A stretch of 64,000 nucleotides of DNA. It comes from Clostridia bacterium (GTDB lineage: Bacteria > Bacillota > Clostridia > Oscillospirales > Acutalibacteraceae). A program made the position numbers and the translations under genes. The stretch covers positions 124,001 through 188,000 of the forward strand of contig JAFTUG010000016.1 of assembly GCA_017466365.1 (NCBI GenBank), in the 5' to 3' direction. Positions 50,246 to 60,353 of the stretch are shown here, one piece after another; the first letter of the stretch is position 1; each line of letters starts with the position of its first letter. The notes below the pieces were generated by a model, which saw only the letters and a program-made list of their open reading frames with translations, had not been told where the DNA came from and made no database searches.

Positions 50246-51811
50246 ATGAAGAAGTGCATTATTATCGGCGGAGGTCCTGCAGGACTTACCGCGGGCTATG
50301 AATTACTCAAAAAATCGAATGATTATGAAGTTGTTATTCTTGAGCAGAGCGAGGTTCTCGGCGGTATTTCAAGAACCGTAAAATATAACGGCAACAGAAT
50401 GGATATCGGCGGCCACCGCTTCTTTTCAAAGGATAAAAGCGTAACCGATTTCTGGGAAAGCCTTATGCCCGTTCAGGGCGCAGAGTCCTTTGACGATAAG
50501 CTTCTCGGCAGGGAAAAGCCTCTTTCAAAAGGCGGCCCCGACCCTGAAAAAGAGGACAGAGTAATGCTTATCCGCCGCCGTATTTCAAGAATTTACTATC
50601 TCAATAAATTCTTTGATTATCCCATAACCATGAAGCCGCAGACCTTTATCAACATGGGTCTTGTCAAAACGGTTAAGGCGGGCTGCAGTTATCTCAAATC
50701 AACCGTAAGCAAGAAAGAAGAAACCTCTCTTGAAAATTTCTATATAAACCGCTTTGGTAAAGTGCTTTACTCCATGTTCTTTGAGGGCTACACCGAAAAG
50801 CTCTGGGGCAGACATCCGAGCGAAATTTCTGCGGATTGGGGCGCACAGAGAGTAAAGGGTCTTTCTATTCTTGCTGTCATAAAGGATATGCTTTCAAAGC
50901 TTGTTCCGAATAAGGACAGAAAGGTTGAAACCTCACTTATTGAAGAATTCCGTTATCCCAAATTCGGACCGGGTCAGCTTTGGGAAATCGTCGGCGCAGA
51001 GTTTGAGAAAATGGGCGGTAAAATCATTTATAACAGCAAAGTTACCGATATTGATATTTCAAACGGCAGAGTTAACAGCGTTAAGTGCGAAAACGGCGAA
51101 AGCTTTGAGGGCGATATCTTTATTTCTTCAATGCCCGTTAAGGATTTGGTTGCAGGCATGGGTGAAACCGTACCTGCCGCACCTGCAGAAATCGCAAACG
51201 GACTTCCTTACAGAGATTTTGTTACAGTCGGTTTGCTGCTTGATAAGCTTAATCTTAAGAATGAAACGGGTATAAAAACCCTCAATAATATTGTTCCCGA
51301 CTGCTGGATTTATGTTCAGGATGTCGGAGTAAAGCTCGGCAGAATACAGATTTTCAATAACTGGTCTCCGTATCTTGTCAAAGACCCGCAGAATACCGTT
51401 TGGATCGGTCTTGAATATTTCTGCGATGAGGGCGATTCCTTCTGGAATATGAATGAGAAGGAATGCGTTGATTTTGCGGTAAACGAGCTTAAAAAGATGG
51501 GAGTTATCTCATCGGATGCAAGAGTGCTTGACAGCCACCGTGAAAAGGTGCAGAAGGCATATCCCGCATATTTTGATACCTACGACAGGATTGATGAGCT
51601 TGTTGAATATCTTGATACATTTGAAAATCTTTACTGTGTAGGCAGAAACGGTCAGCACAGATATAACAATATGGACCACTCCATGGTAACTTCGTTTGAA
51701 GCAGTTTCCAATATTATCAGCGGAAAGAAAACGAAGGAAAATATCTGGAGTGTCAACACCGAGGCTGAATATCACGAGGAGAGCGATGATGAAAACGGCA
51801 AAAAGCAGTAA
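50246..51811 (+). CDS. FAD/NAD(P)-binding oxidoreductase, UDP-galactopyranose-mutase-like
   Basis: A 521-residue flavoprotein: dinucleotide loop [17 protein letters not shown], then [20 protein letters not shown] and [11 protein letters not shown], and near the C terminus [19 protein letters not shown]. The HRFFS and the C-terminal block resemble UDP-galactopyranose mutase and amino-oxidase-type enzymes. Likely modifies a sugar or lipid for a surface glycan. Start at 50246 after GGGGGAAAG. It overlaps the next gene, so the three-gene set is an operon. Confidence 0.83.
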   Translation: MKKCIIIGGGPAGLTAGYELLKKSNDYEVVILEQSEVLGGISRTVKYNGNRMDIGGHRFFSKDKSVTDFWESLMPVQGAESFDDKLLGREKPLSKGGPDPEKEDRVMLIRRRISRIYYLNKFFDYPITMKPQTFINMGLVKTVKAGCSYLKSTVSKKEETSLENFYINRFGKVLYSMFFEGYTEKLWGRHPSEISADWGAQRVKGLSILAVIKDMLSKLVPNKDRKVETSLIEEFRYPKFGPGQLWEIVGAEFEKMGGKIIYNSKVTDIDISNGRVNSVKCENGESFEGDIFISSMPVKDLVAGMGETVPAAPAEIANGLPYRDFVTVGLLLDKLNLKNETGIKTLNNIVPDCWIYVQDVGVKLGRIQIFNNWSPYLVKDPQNTVWIGLEYFCDEGDSFWNMNEKECVDFAVNELKKMGVISSDARVLDSHREKVQKAYPAYFDTYDRIDELVEYLDTFENLYCVGRNGQHRYNNMDHSMVTSFEAVSNIISGKKTKENIWSVNTEAEYHEESDDENGKKQ

Positions 51812-53831
51812 ATTTTTTGTTGCCGTCATTGCTGTTGTTGCAGGAATATTTCTGCTTGAAGCCTTGCTTTCCAATTTTGTGTGGTTTGCGTATGTTTCGG
51901 GAAAAACCGATGCAGTTGACATTCTTCCTGCAGAAGGCGAAGTGTTTACGGTTGATAAGGAAGCACCGTTTATTGACCTTGAATGCGGCAGATTTCCGCT
52001 TAATTCCGCAAGCTTTACGATAACCGCAACGGAGGAATTATATCTCGATACCCTTGCAACCGTGAACTTTTATGTTTTTGACGAAAACAACATCAGCGGA
52101 GCATCTCTTATCAGGAGCGAGAAAATCTGTGTGAGCAATACTCCGCAGAATTATAAATTCTATTGCAGCTCCAGAGGCGATATGAGCGGAATAAGCATCG
52201 AGATTGCGGATTTAAGTACGGAATGCATTGTTTCGGATATCGTTATTAATCCGAAATATGAATTTTTGTTTAATTCCGTAAGATTTGCGGCAATGGTTTT
52301 TGCGGCAGCGCTGATTTATCTTGTCAAATCAAAAAAAGGCAGGCAGCTTCGTAATGAAATGACATTCACGCAGGCGCAAATTCTTTCGTGCGCACTTTGC
52401 TGCAGCATGGCAATCATGTTTTGGTTGTTTTCCGCATCTGGTGAAGTTGGTACCTTTGTTGAATATCCTCTTGACGGCGAAATTAAATATTATTCGCCTT
52501 ATATTCAGCAGCTTGATGCTTTCCTTAAAGGGCAGATACATCTTGACATACAGCCCTCTGCGGAGCTTATTGCCCTTGAAAACCCTTACACCCCCGATAA
52601 CAGAGAGGGTGTTGAATTTGTATACGACAGAGCATTTTTTGACGGTAAATACTATTCCTATTTCGGTATAGCACCGATACTTGTTTTTTATTATCCCTAC
52701 TATCTTTTTACGGGAGATTTTCCCGTGGACAGCGCAGTTATGGGATTTTTCTCGTTGATTACGGCAATATTTTTACCTCTTGCTGTTGTTGAGTGGAACA
52801 GATTCAGAAAAGCAGGAATGCGCCCGTGGGTTTCCTGCGTTTGCGCCGTCGGAGCTTATTTTGCAAGCTGTTCTCTGCTTATTCAGCGAGGCAGAGCACC
52901 GTTTTATTATGTTGCTGCCTCGGCGGCGATGGCGTTTGTTTCGGCATATCTTTTCTGGCTCATAAAAGCGCTCGGCTCAAAGAAATTTTTGCGAGTTTTA
53001 TTTATGCTCTTTGCCGGCATAAGCTTTGCACTCGGATTTCTTTCAAGGCTCAACACCGTTTTCCCTGTTGCAATCGTAACGGCGGTGTTCATAGTTATTT
53101 ATTTTGCCGATGCAATAAAAGAAAAGAAGCTTACCGCATTTATCGGAGATATGCTTCCTCTCGGCTTGCCCGTTGCTGCATCGCTTGCTTTTTCGCTTTA
53201 TTATAACCATATCCGTTTCGGCGATATTCTTCAATTCGGAACGGATTATCAGCTTACTCTTGCGAATGCATCCTTGTATGACGGCGGCGCAAACGGAATA
53301 ATTCCGTCAATATTCCATTATTTCCTTCAGCCGTTCAATATTTCACAGGAATTTCCGTATATTACTTTGTCGTATCTTGCATTGAAGGATTACGGCAAGC
53401 AGGTTTATATTGACAGCAACATCGGTATTTTCGCAATGCCGTTCATGCTGTTTCTGATTTTAAGCCCCGTGCTTTTCAAAAGCAAAAAGATTTCAGGCAG
53501 AGGGAAAACCATGCTTTCGGCATCGCTCTTTGCCATGCTTCTGACTGCTTATATGAATTTCAGCTACGGCGGAGTTATTTTCAGGTACACGGCAGATATA
53601 ACCGTGCTTGCGGCATTTACCTCGGCGGCGGTTATTTCGGAAATCTGCCTTATTATTCAAAGAGATTATCACGACTATGTTTCATGCTTTGCAAAGAAAT
53701 GTGTCTGCGGTGTCAGCGGCGCAACGGCTGTTATTTCTTTCCTTGCCGCTGTTATGCTTAACGGAAATCTTGTTTCGTTCTATCCTGCCGTGCATACCGC
53801 GCTCAGAGATTTCTTTGTTTTCTGGAATTGA
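51789..53831 (+). CDS. large polytopic membrane protein, possible GT-C glycosyltransferase
   Basis: A 680-residue protein with one N-terminal membrane helix, an outer domain (about 35-155), and 10 or more further helices. Motifs such as [24 protein letters not shown] and the overall layout suggest a lipid-sugar-using GT-C enzyme, but no catalytic residue can be fixed. Starts at ATG 51789 (or 51786) after GAGGAGAG, inside the oxidoreductase gene. Confidence 0.65.
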   Translation: MKTAKSSKFFVAVIAVVAGIFLLEALLSNFVWFAYVSGKTDAVDILPAEGEVFTVDKEAPFIDLECGRFPLNSASFTITATEELYLDTLATVNFYVFDENNISGASLIRSEKICVSNTPQNYKFYCSSRGDMSGISIEIADLSTECIVSDIVINPKYEFLFNSVRFAAMVFAAALIYLVKSKKGRQLRNEMTFTQAQILSCALCCSMAIMFWLFSASGEVGTFVEYPLDGEIKYYSPYIQQLDAFLKGQIHLDIQPSAELIALENPYTPDNREGVEFVYDRAFFDGKYYSYFGIAPILVFYYPYYLFTGDFPVDSAVMGFFSLITAIFLPLAVVEWNRFRKAGMRPWVSCVCAVGAYFASCSLLIQRGRAPFYYVAASAAMAFVSAYLFWLIKALGSKKFLRVLFMLFAGISFALGFLSRLNTVFPVAIVTAVFIVIYFADAIKEKKLTAFIGDMLPLGLPVAASLAFSLYYNHIRFGDILQFGTDYQLTLANASLYDGGANGIIPSIFHYFLQPFNISQEFPYITLSYLALKDYGKQVYIDSNIGIFAMPFMLFLILSPVLFKSKKISGRGKTMLSASLFAMLLTAYMNFSYGGVIFRYTADITVLAAFTSAAVISEICLIIQRDYHDYVSCFAKKCVCGVSGATAVISFLAAVMLNGNLVSFYPAVHTALRDFFVFWN

Positions 53832-53840
53832 GGATGATTT

Positions 53841-55454
53841 ATGACAGATAAAATCCAAAAGCATTTAAAAAGACTTTGGCTTGCCGCAACCGCTTTGTTT
53901 GCTGCAGGTGCGCTTGCCACGGTCATTTACTATATTGTTTTTCCGTCGGAAGAATTTTTCCATGCCGATTGCTCCGATACCCTTCTTTGGGCACAGGCGA
54001 GCTATGACAGCGGAACGTTGTTCAACCCCGATTTCGGCTATGCTGCAATGCTTCCCTTTGGCGGCACGATGCTGATGATACCGTTTATCGGTATTTTCGG
54101 CGTTTCAATGACGACTCACCACATCGGAATGGTGCTGTTTACTCTGCTTTTCTTTGCCTCGGCATGGCTGCTTTGCAGAAGCCTTAAGTTCAGCCTTCCT
54201 CTGTCTTTTTCGGCTGTCGGAATTCTTTCGCTGACTCTTTGTGCATCAGCAAAGCTTCGTGAAATATTCTATGAGCATGTTATTTACTACAGCATAGGAG
54301 TTGCAATTATATTTGTTCTTCTGTCTTTGCTTATCCGTTTCAAAGCATCGTTCAGCGAATCGGGTTCGCCGAAAAAAATATTGGCGGTTGTATTCTTTAC
54401 CGTTATTTTCTCGGCGTTATCCGCTCTTGACGGAATGCAGATTATTGCAACGGGCATTTTCCCGGTGCTGTTTGCGGCGGTTGCGGAAATATTCCTCGAA
54501 AAGGACAGAAAGCTGCTTGATAAAGAGAACAGAGCATCAATTTATTTCTGCCTTATTTGCGGAATTTCAACCGTTATCGGCATGTGGCTGCTTGCTGTTT
54601 TAAGCAACGGTGTTACGGCAGGCTATGCAGGCGCTTTTTCGCAGTATGCCAACATGAATGAGTGGCTTTCAAATCTCGGTAAATTCCCCGAGCATTGGTT
54701 TGCTCTTTTCGGCGTTGATGCCGCTTACGGAATGGGAATTTTCTCTGTCGACTCCGTTCTCAACATAATCAGAATTGCCGCTGCGGCGATAATCGCAATT
54801 GTTCCCGTTATTGCACTGATTTTCTATAAAAAATTCGATTATGCCTCAAAATGTCTCATCCTTTCGCATTTTGGCGTGAGTGCGGTTATAATGTTCGGCT
54901 ATGTTTTCGGAATTCTTTCTGCGGCAAACTGGCGTTTGAGCCCGATGATTTGCACCGGTCTTATGGTGTGCTTTGCGGCATTCAGAGCAGCAAAACCTTA
55001 TGTTATTTCAGTAAGATTTTCGGTTCTTGCCGTATGCGTGCTTCTCCTTATGAATGTGATTTCGGTTAAGACTGTTGCACAAATGGATAAAAACGGCATT
55101 GAAAATAATGAGAAATATCAGCTTGCAAGGATTCTTGAGGAAAACGGTCTTGAATATGGCTTTGCAACCTTCTGGAATTCGCAGGCAATAACCGTGCTTT
55201 CGGATTCGAGAGTCAGAGTTGCCAACACCGATATCAACGAAAACGGAATAACCCCCTGCGGTTATCAGGCAAACACGAAATGGTTTGCCATGCAGGAGGG
55301 TATTGATGAATATTTTGTTCTCGCCTCGGATTATGAGCTGTCAATTCTTGAGCAGACGGAGGATTGGGAAATGTTCAGTTCTCTTGTTAAAGATGCAATC
55401 CGTATTGAAGGCTATACGATATTCATTTTTGACTCTGTTCAATTCCTTGTATAA
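53841..55454 (+). CDS. polytopic membrane protein, possible GT-C glycosyltransferase
   Basis: A 537-residue protein with about 11 hydrophobic segments. The first outer loop has HADCSDTLLWAQASYDSGTLFNPDFGY, with acidic residues placed as in GT-C enzymes. A soluble C-terminal tail (about 420-537) contains EENGLEYGFATFWNSQAITVLS. Nine bases after the previous gene, GAGGATGATTT-ATG. Probably acts with the oxidoreductase and the upstream membrane protein on a surface glycan. Confidence 0.65.
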   Translation: MTDKIQKHLKRLWLAATALFAAGALATVIYYIVFPSEEFFHADCSDTLLWAQASYDSGTLFNPDFGYAAMLPFGGTMLMIPFIGIFGVSMTTHHIGMVLFTLLFFASAWLLCRSLKFSLPLSFSAVGILSLTLCASAKLREIFYEHVIYYSIGVAIIFVLLSLLIRFKASFSESGSPKKILAVVFFTVIFSALSALDGMQIIATGIFPVLFAAVAEIFLEKDRKLLDKENRASIYFCLICGISTVIGMWLLAVLSNGVTAGYAGAFSQYANMNEWLSNLGKFPEHWFALFGVDAAYGMGIFSVDSVLNIIRIAAAAIIAIVPVIALIFYKKFDYASKCLILSHFGVSAVIMFGYVFGILSAANWRLSPMICTGLMVCFAAFRAAKPYVISVRFSVLAVCVLLLMNVISVKTVAQMDKNGIENNEKYQLARILEENGLEYGFATFWNSQAITVLSDSRVRVANTDINENGITPCGYQANTKWFAMQEGIDEYFVLASDYELSILEQTEDWEMFSSLVKDAIRIEGYTIFIFDSVQFLV

Positions 55455-55713
55455 ACCAATAAATATTGCTTACGGGCGGCGGTGCAATGCTTGCCGCCCT
55501 TTTTATGCCTTCGGCGATTTTTCGGATTGCAGGCAGGGGATTTATTTCGTTTTCATCAAGACTTTCCTCTGCACTGCTCATTACCACAACCGCAAATTCT
55601 TCGCCTAGGCTGATTTTTCTTGCGTTTTCATCTGCGATAAAAATGCAGGCAACGGTTGATGCGATGCTGATACATGCAATAACCGTTATTATATATGCCC
55701 TGAATATTTTCAT
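55423..55713 (-). CDS. small membrane protein downstream of spoIIP
   Basis: A 96-residue protein with one N-terminal membrane helix (IFRAYIITVIACISIASTVACIFI) and an outer Glu/Ala-rich domain (SLGEEFAVVVMSSAEESLDE). Start at 55713 overlaps the spoIIP stop (ATGA) with GGAGGAATAC upstream, so it is coupled to spoIIP. Its end overlaps the convergent gene by 32 bases. Function unknown; coexpression suggests a role in sporulation. Confidence 0.65.
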   Translation of the reverse strand: MKIFRAYIITVIACISIASTVACIFIADENARKISLGEEFAVVVMSSAEESLDENEINPLPAIRKIAEGIKRAASIAPPPVSNIYWFIQGIEQSQK

Positions 55714-56804
55714 TCGGTGTATTCCTCCATCAGTGATGCAAGAGCGGCTGCAAGCATTCGCCCCGAATAGCAAGCCTCCTCCAATGTGTTTGCTTCGCTT
55801 CCCATTTCAATAAGAAGGCTGAAGCGTGTCATATCCATGTTATATTTTCTCTGCGAAAAAAGCACCGGCCTCATAAGTCCGGGAAACATTGTTTCGCATT
55901 TTTTCTGAAGCTGTAAAGCAAAGCGCAGATTATATTCCCAATCGGGGAAGTCCTCTACCTTTCCTTCCTCTGCACCCGTGATAATCATAAGCTGCGCTGC
56001 CTTTTTGCCGCTTATTGTGTTGACGGGCTTTATTTTATCGCCGTTATTCTGTGTTATTGCATCTCTGTGAATATCGAGAACAATCTGTATTTCGGGATGC
56101 TCTTCAAGATGCTTTTCAACCGTTTTTCTCGATTCGGAGTAAGAATCTGAATAGTTATCATCGTGAATTGTTTTGTCATGGATAACAGTATACCCCATAT
56201 TAGTCAGATAATCCGCAATTTCCGTGCCGACTCTTACGATATTTCGGTTTTCATCGTTGCTTCTCGCCGTGTAATCGCAGGCATACCAGTCTCTTTCAAT
56301 CATCTCATAGCCTTCGGAGGTGTGGCTGTGAAAAATCAGCACGGCGGGCTTTGATTTGTCGATTGAAAGCTCCAGTCTCTGCGACAGAACGTTTTCTATA
56401 TCAAGCGGCTTGGTGTCCGTGTTGTTTTTTACCCTCACATTTTGAAAAATATGAGTTGCACCCGATTCTTTATATGTTACGGGCTTGATATCGCCGTCTT
56501 TTTTATCGTCTGCAAAGAGCTTTGTGTATTTTTCGATAAGCTCTTTTATATCAGACGGAGTTTCGGTTATATCGTCGTTTTTTACGGCGTTTTTTTTGGG
56601 CTGCGTTGTTGCGGGAACGGTCTCCTCCTTCGTGAATTCGACAGCTTGGCTTTCAGATTCGGTTTTGTTTCCCGAATAGAAAACAACCGACGCCATTGCA
56701 AGCGAAAGCTTTCCCATGCTGCCGCTTAAAATCAATGCCGAGATGATTACTGCCGAAACAGCAAAGGTGATTATGTCTGTATGTTTTATATTTCCGTTTT
56801 TCAT
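55710..56804 (-). CDS. spoIIP: stage II sporulation protein P
   Basis: Peptidoglycan amidase/endopeptidase of the DMP engulfment machine. It has 364 residues: membrane anchor (about 11-40), a linker with Thr/Lys, and the SpoIIP domain with LIFHSHTSEGY (zinc His), VRVGTEIADYLTNMGYTVIHDKTIHD, VLDIHRDA and a C-terminal LLIEMGSEANTLEEACYS. The presence of this gene is the main sign that the organism can make endospores. Confidence 0.93.
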   Translation of the reverse strand: MKNGNIKHTDIITFAVSAVIISALILSGSMGKLSLAMASVVFYSGNKTESESQAVEFTKEETVPATTQPKKNAVKNDDITETPSDIKELIEKYTKLFADDKKDGDIKPVTYKESGATHIFQNVRVKNNTDTKPLDIENVLSQRLELSIDKSKPAVLIFHSHTSEGYEMIERDWYACDYTARSNDENRNIVRVGTEIADYLTNMGYTVIHDKTIHDDNYSDSYSESRKTVEKHLEEHPEIQIVLDIHRDAITQNNGDKIKPVNTISGKKAAQLMIITGAEEGKVEDFPDWEYNLRFALQLQKKCETMFPGLMRPVLFSQRKYNMDMTRFSLLIEMGSEANTLEEACYSGRMLAAALASLMEEYTE

Positions 56805-57169
56805 TCCAATCTCTCCATGAAACTATACTTTTATAAAGTATATGCATCAAAACAAAATAAAATAGTTACAAATTGTAACAATTTCGCCTGATTTTGTAAC
56901 CATTTTGTAGTGATATTGTAATTTAATAAGGTGGTATTTCTGTTTCGGATGTAATATAATAGTGTCATAGCAAGTGCAGAAATTCATTTGATTCAAAAAA
57001 CGAAGTGCAAGCGTTTATTGAATTCCCCATCCATCCTTTCAATTGTTAATAACAAAGTCGCATAAGGGAGTTTCCTCAAAAAGGAAGCTCCCTCGGCTTT
57101 TGTTCTGTAAAGTTGCATAATGTTAAGCTGTATGGTATAATCGAGAAAAATAAAAAAGGGAGAGTAAAA

Positions 57170-58201
57170 ATGAGAAAAGTAAAAATCGGGCTGATTTTCG
57201 TCCTTGTGATGTTTATTGCCGTTTTTGCCGCATGCGCAAAGGAAGATAAAGATGAAAATGCAGAAACAACAACTGCCGTTACCGAATATAATATGTCCAT
57301 GGCTGTTGAAGCGTTTAATCCCGCAACTCAAGAAGAAACAGATTTTGTTGAAATAACAACGAAGCTTGTTTCGGAGATTACGGAAAAAATCCGTTCAACA
57401 ACAAAAAAGAATGAGATAACAGAAAAGGAAACCGAAACAGAGACAAAGCCCGTTACCTCAAAGCCCGTAACAACAACTGCCGCACCTACCGCAAGGCAGA
57501 CGGTTAAGATTACGATAAACGAAGGCGATACGCTTACACAGATTTTTAAAAAGCTTGATGAAAACGGTGTCGCAGATTTCGATGCACTTATGGAAACCTC
57601 GCAGACCTATGACTACAGCTATTATCCGCTTGTTGCGGCAATTCCGTCAAACGAAAACCGCTGTTTCAGGCTTGAAGGTTATCTTTTCCCAGATACATAT
57701 GAGTTTTATCTCAATCAGAAGCCGCAGGATGCCATAGGTAAATTCCTTCGCAACGGCAAGGCGAGAATTACCGATTCAATGAAATCGCAGGCATCGGCAC
57801 TCGGCTACAGCATGGATGAAATACTGACGGTTGCATCTATAATTGAAAAAGAGGGTGCAAACTCAAACGAGGTGGCGAAGATTGCGGCGGTAATTTATAA
57901 CCGACTTGAGGCAGGCATGAAGCTGCAAATGGATTCATCGATTTACTACATCGAACGCCATGTAAAGCCGTATCTTTCGGGCGATATAAACCGTTATAAC
58001 AGCCACTACAACACCTATAAATGCTCTGCGCTTCCCGCAGGACCCATATCAAATCCGGGAATGAGAACGATTAATGCGGCGCTCAATCCCGCAGATGTGG
58101 ATTATCTCTATTTCTGCCACGATGAAAACGCAAATTATTACTATGCAGATACCTATGAAGAGCATCAGGATAATCTCAAAAAAGCAGGTCTCGCAGAATA
58201 A
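57170..58201 (+). CDS. mltG: endolytic murein transglycosylase MltG, lipoprotein form
   Basis: Cuts nascent glycan strands near the membrane. It has 343 residues; start at 57170 after GGGAGAG. The N terminus ends AVFAAC at residue 22, a lipobox, instead of the usual membrane helix. A Thr/Glu/Lys-rich linker runs to about residue 125. The YceG-like domain then shows EGYLFPDTYEFYL, catalytic-Glu region VASIIEKEGA, AAVIYNRLEAGMKLQMDSSIYY and YNTYKCSALPAGPISNPG. Intact. Confidence 0.9.
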   Translation: MRKVKIGLIFVLVMFIAVFAACAKEDKDENAETTTAVTEYNMSMAVEAFNPATQEETDFVEITTKLVSEITEKIRSTTKKNEITEKETETETKPVTSKPVTTTAAPTARQTVKITINEGDTLTQIFKKLDENGVADFDALMETSQTYDYSYYPLVAAIPSNENRCFRLEGYLFPDTYEFYLNQKPQDAIGKFLRNGKARITDSMKSQASALGYSMDEILTVASIIEKEGANSNEVAKIAAVIYNRLEAGMKLQMDSSIYYIERHVKPYLSGDINRYNSHYNTYKCSALPAGPISNPGMRTINAALNPADVDYLYFCHDENANYYYADTYEEHQDNLKKAGLAE

Positions 58202-58209
58202 AAAGCAGC

Positions 58210-58250
58210 ATACCCCCGATAAAACGGATAATCCGCTTTGTCGGGGGTAT
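58210..58250. terminator. bidirectional terminator
   Basis: ATACCCCCGA / TCGGGGGTAT with an inner CGGAT/ATCCG hairpin, between two convergent genes. The downstream T-rich side is on the minus strand (GCTGCTTTTTA). Confidence 0.8.
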
Positions 58251-58262
58251 AAAAATTACAGA

Positions 58263-60170
58263 TTATATAAAGAGCAATGCAACCGAATCAAATATGCATT
58301 CAACCGCTCTTCTGGTTGTTGTTTTGACGAGGAAGCTGTAAAGAGTTTCGGGAATTGCCTTTTCAAGCATTGTGTCAAACTCAGCTTCCGCCGTGCCGCC
58401 GTTATATTTCGGTGCAGGGCCGTTATTAATTGTGATTTCAAAAACCTTTGAGCAAAGTCCGCTTGCAACGCCAAGCTTGACATAGTTGATTGTTATATCG
58501 CCTCTTGTTGCGCTTACCTCGGGAATATCGCCGCTGAAGGGAATTTCGATGCTTTCACCCGGCATGATTGCACCCGAATTAAGCACATCAAAGTCAACGT
58601 CAATGCCGTTTGCGGCAACCGAAACAATTTTTATTGCGGTTCTTTCATATACGTTTCTTACAACAAGTGAGGTATCCTTTGAGGAAACATAGCCTGTGAG
58701 GCTGTTATTGAATTTTGCATGAACACCCTGATGAGGATTATCGGAATATTCAAACTGGGGATATGCAGGGTCGGAGTGAACATCCTCAAGCTCATCCGTG
58801 AAAAGAAGCTTTGCACAAAGAGAAATTGCATAATCCTCAAGCTCAAACATTGCATGGTATGAATCCTCGATGAACCATGTGTTTTCAGGAAGAAATGCGC
58901 TTGATGCGTCAACCTCCATTGAGGGTGAAACATGGTTGTGTTTGGAATTGCTGCACGATGTTTTAGCGCCCGCATAGCCGTCTGCAAAGCGTTTGCCCAT
59001 TTCCGTAACCGTTGCGCCCGATGCGCTGTAGGTGGGAACAAGAATATCGCCGTTGAGGCTGCCGCCGAGGCAGATATTGCTGCCTGTGCAAGCGATTATT
59101 GAAACATCAATGCCCTTGTTTTCACATTTTTCAAAGGTCTCTGCCATTGAGGGCATGATATCATAATGAATGATATCGTTGTTTTTTATAATATCCTTGC
59201 TTTCTTCAGGGTCAAGGAAATCCTTTTTCATGCCTTCGTAAAGGTCTGTTGAGGTAATGGTATAAAGTGAGCTCCAATAGCGAACAACATCAAGCAAGCC
59301 GCCGCTTGCGCCGTTCAAGGTTGTGTTGAGGAAGTCGCCGTCATTTGCTTCAAATATTGCGGCAAGCTCTGTGCCTACGCCGAGAACGCTTTCAACGAAA
59401 TCGATTAAGGTTTCAAGGGGAAGGTCAACATTCTGCCTGAAAAGTCTGTCGGGGAAATCAGTTCCCTGAAGGGGAGGAACGTTAAGAACAGCCTTGTCTA
59501 CGTCCTTTTCATTCATATAATAATAGAAATATGTTGCGGTGATAAGTCCGCCGTAGCTGATTGTGAAAAGATTCACTTTGTCAGAGCCGGTGTATTTCTT
59601 AACATCCTTAATGAAAGTACGAAGCTCATTGGCAAGCTGAATTGCATCGTAGCGTGAATCGTATTCAAAAACAAAAACATTTTCAAGGTCGGCATAACCG
59701 TTTGCATCGATATAATCCATGAAATCCTCAAAGAGAATGTTCTTTCTTTCCGCTTCCTTGCTTACAATCTTTTTGAGATTGGCGGCATTGGATTCTGCAG
59801 GGTCATTTTTATAATGAACAACGGGATAAACGGTTGTGCCGTCGGGATTGCAGCGCATTTTTTCTGAAACCGCGTATGCACCTCCGCCGAGAGTTTCGCC
59901 GAAGTTTTCTACTTCGCCGAAGAGCAGACCGAAAATTGACATAAGGAAGTTCGGCATATCGTCAACAATTCTTTTAAAGATTTTTTCTTTCTTGGGAAGC
60001 CAGAGATATTCGTCCTCTGCGCCGTCTTCACCTTCAATATACATATAGGGCTGAAGGAAGCCGGGAACAAAGATAACGGGGGTATCCTCTTTTTCTTTTG
60101 CAAGTGCGAAAATTCCGCAGCTTGAAACAATGAGTGCCGCACAAACGAGGATGCTGATGAGCTTTTTCAT
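58263..60170 (-). CDS. secreted alpha/beta hydrolase, LCAT/lipase-like
   Basis: A 635-residue exported protein. Signal peptide (ILVCAALIVSSCGIFALA) followed by TPVIFVPGFLQPYMY (oxyanion-hole strand), VFVFEYDSRYD, and the nucleophile elbow LFTISYGGLITATYFYYYM, in which T-I-S-Y-G replaces the usual G-x-S-x-G. The fold order is that of lecithin:cholesterol acyltransferase-type esterases. The C-terminal third has a strand-rich segment of unknown role. SSCG at residues 16-19 might be a lipobox variant. Substrate unknown. Confidence 0.72.
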   Translation of the reverse strand: MKKLISILVCAALIVSSCGIFALAKEKEDTPVIFVPGFLQPYMYIEGEDGAEDEYLWLPKKEKIFKRIVDDMPNFLMSIFGLLFGEVENFGETLGGGAYAVSEKMRCNPDGTTVYPVVHYKNDPAESNAANLKKIVSKEAERKNILFEDFMDYIDANGYADLENVFVFEYDSRYDAIQLANELRTFIKDVKKYTGSDKVNLFTISYGGLITATYFYYYMNEKDVDKAVLNVPPLQGTDFPDRLFRQNVDLPLETLIDFVESVLGVGTELAAIFEANDGDFLNTTLNGASGGLLDVVRYWSSLYTITSTDLYEGMKKDFLDPEESKDIIKNNDIIHYDIMPSMAETFEKCENKGIDVSIIACTGSNICLGGSLNGDILVPTYSASGATVTEMGKRFADGYAGAKTSCSNSKHNHVSPSMEVDASSAFLPENTWFIEDSYHAMFELEDYAISLCAKLLFTDELEDVHSDPAYPQFEYSDNPHQGVHAKFNNSLTGYVSSKDTSLVVRNVYERTAIKIVSVAANGIDVDFDVLNSGAIMPGESIEIPFSGDIPEVSATRGDITINYVKLGVASGLCSKVFEITINNGPAPKYNGGTAEAEFDTMLEKAIPETLYSFLVKTTTRRAVECIFDSVALLFI

Positions 60171-60317
60171 ATAACCTCTCCTTTAACATTATATAAAATG
60201 TTTTATCAACAATTTTAAATTATAGCATTATAAAAACCAAAAATCAACATTTCAGGAATGATAATTATACAATCAGCATGCAAATTATCCCGATTGAAAA
60301 ACAGCATGATATATGGT

Positions 60318-60353
60318 ATAATAAACCAAAAGAAAAAATAAGGAGGGAATCAT
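60318..60353 (+). promoter_or_regulatory. -10 box and ribosome site of the Thr-rich lipoprotein
   Basis: GTATAATAAACC contains TATAAT; AGGAGG lies eight bases before the ATG at 60354. The -35 box is not clear. Confidence 0.45.
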
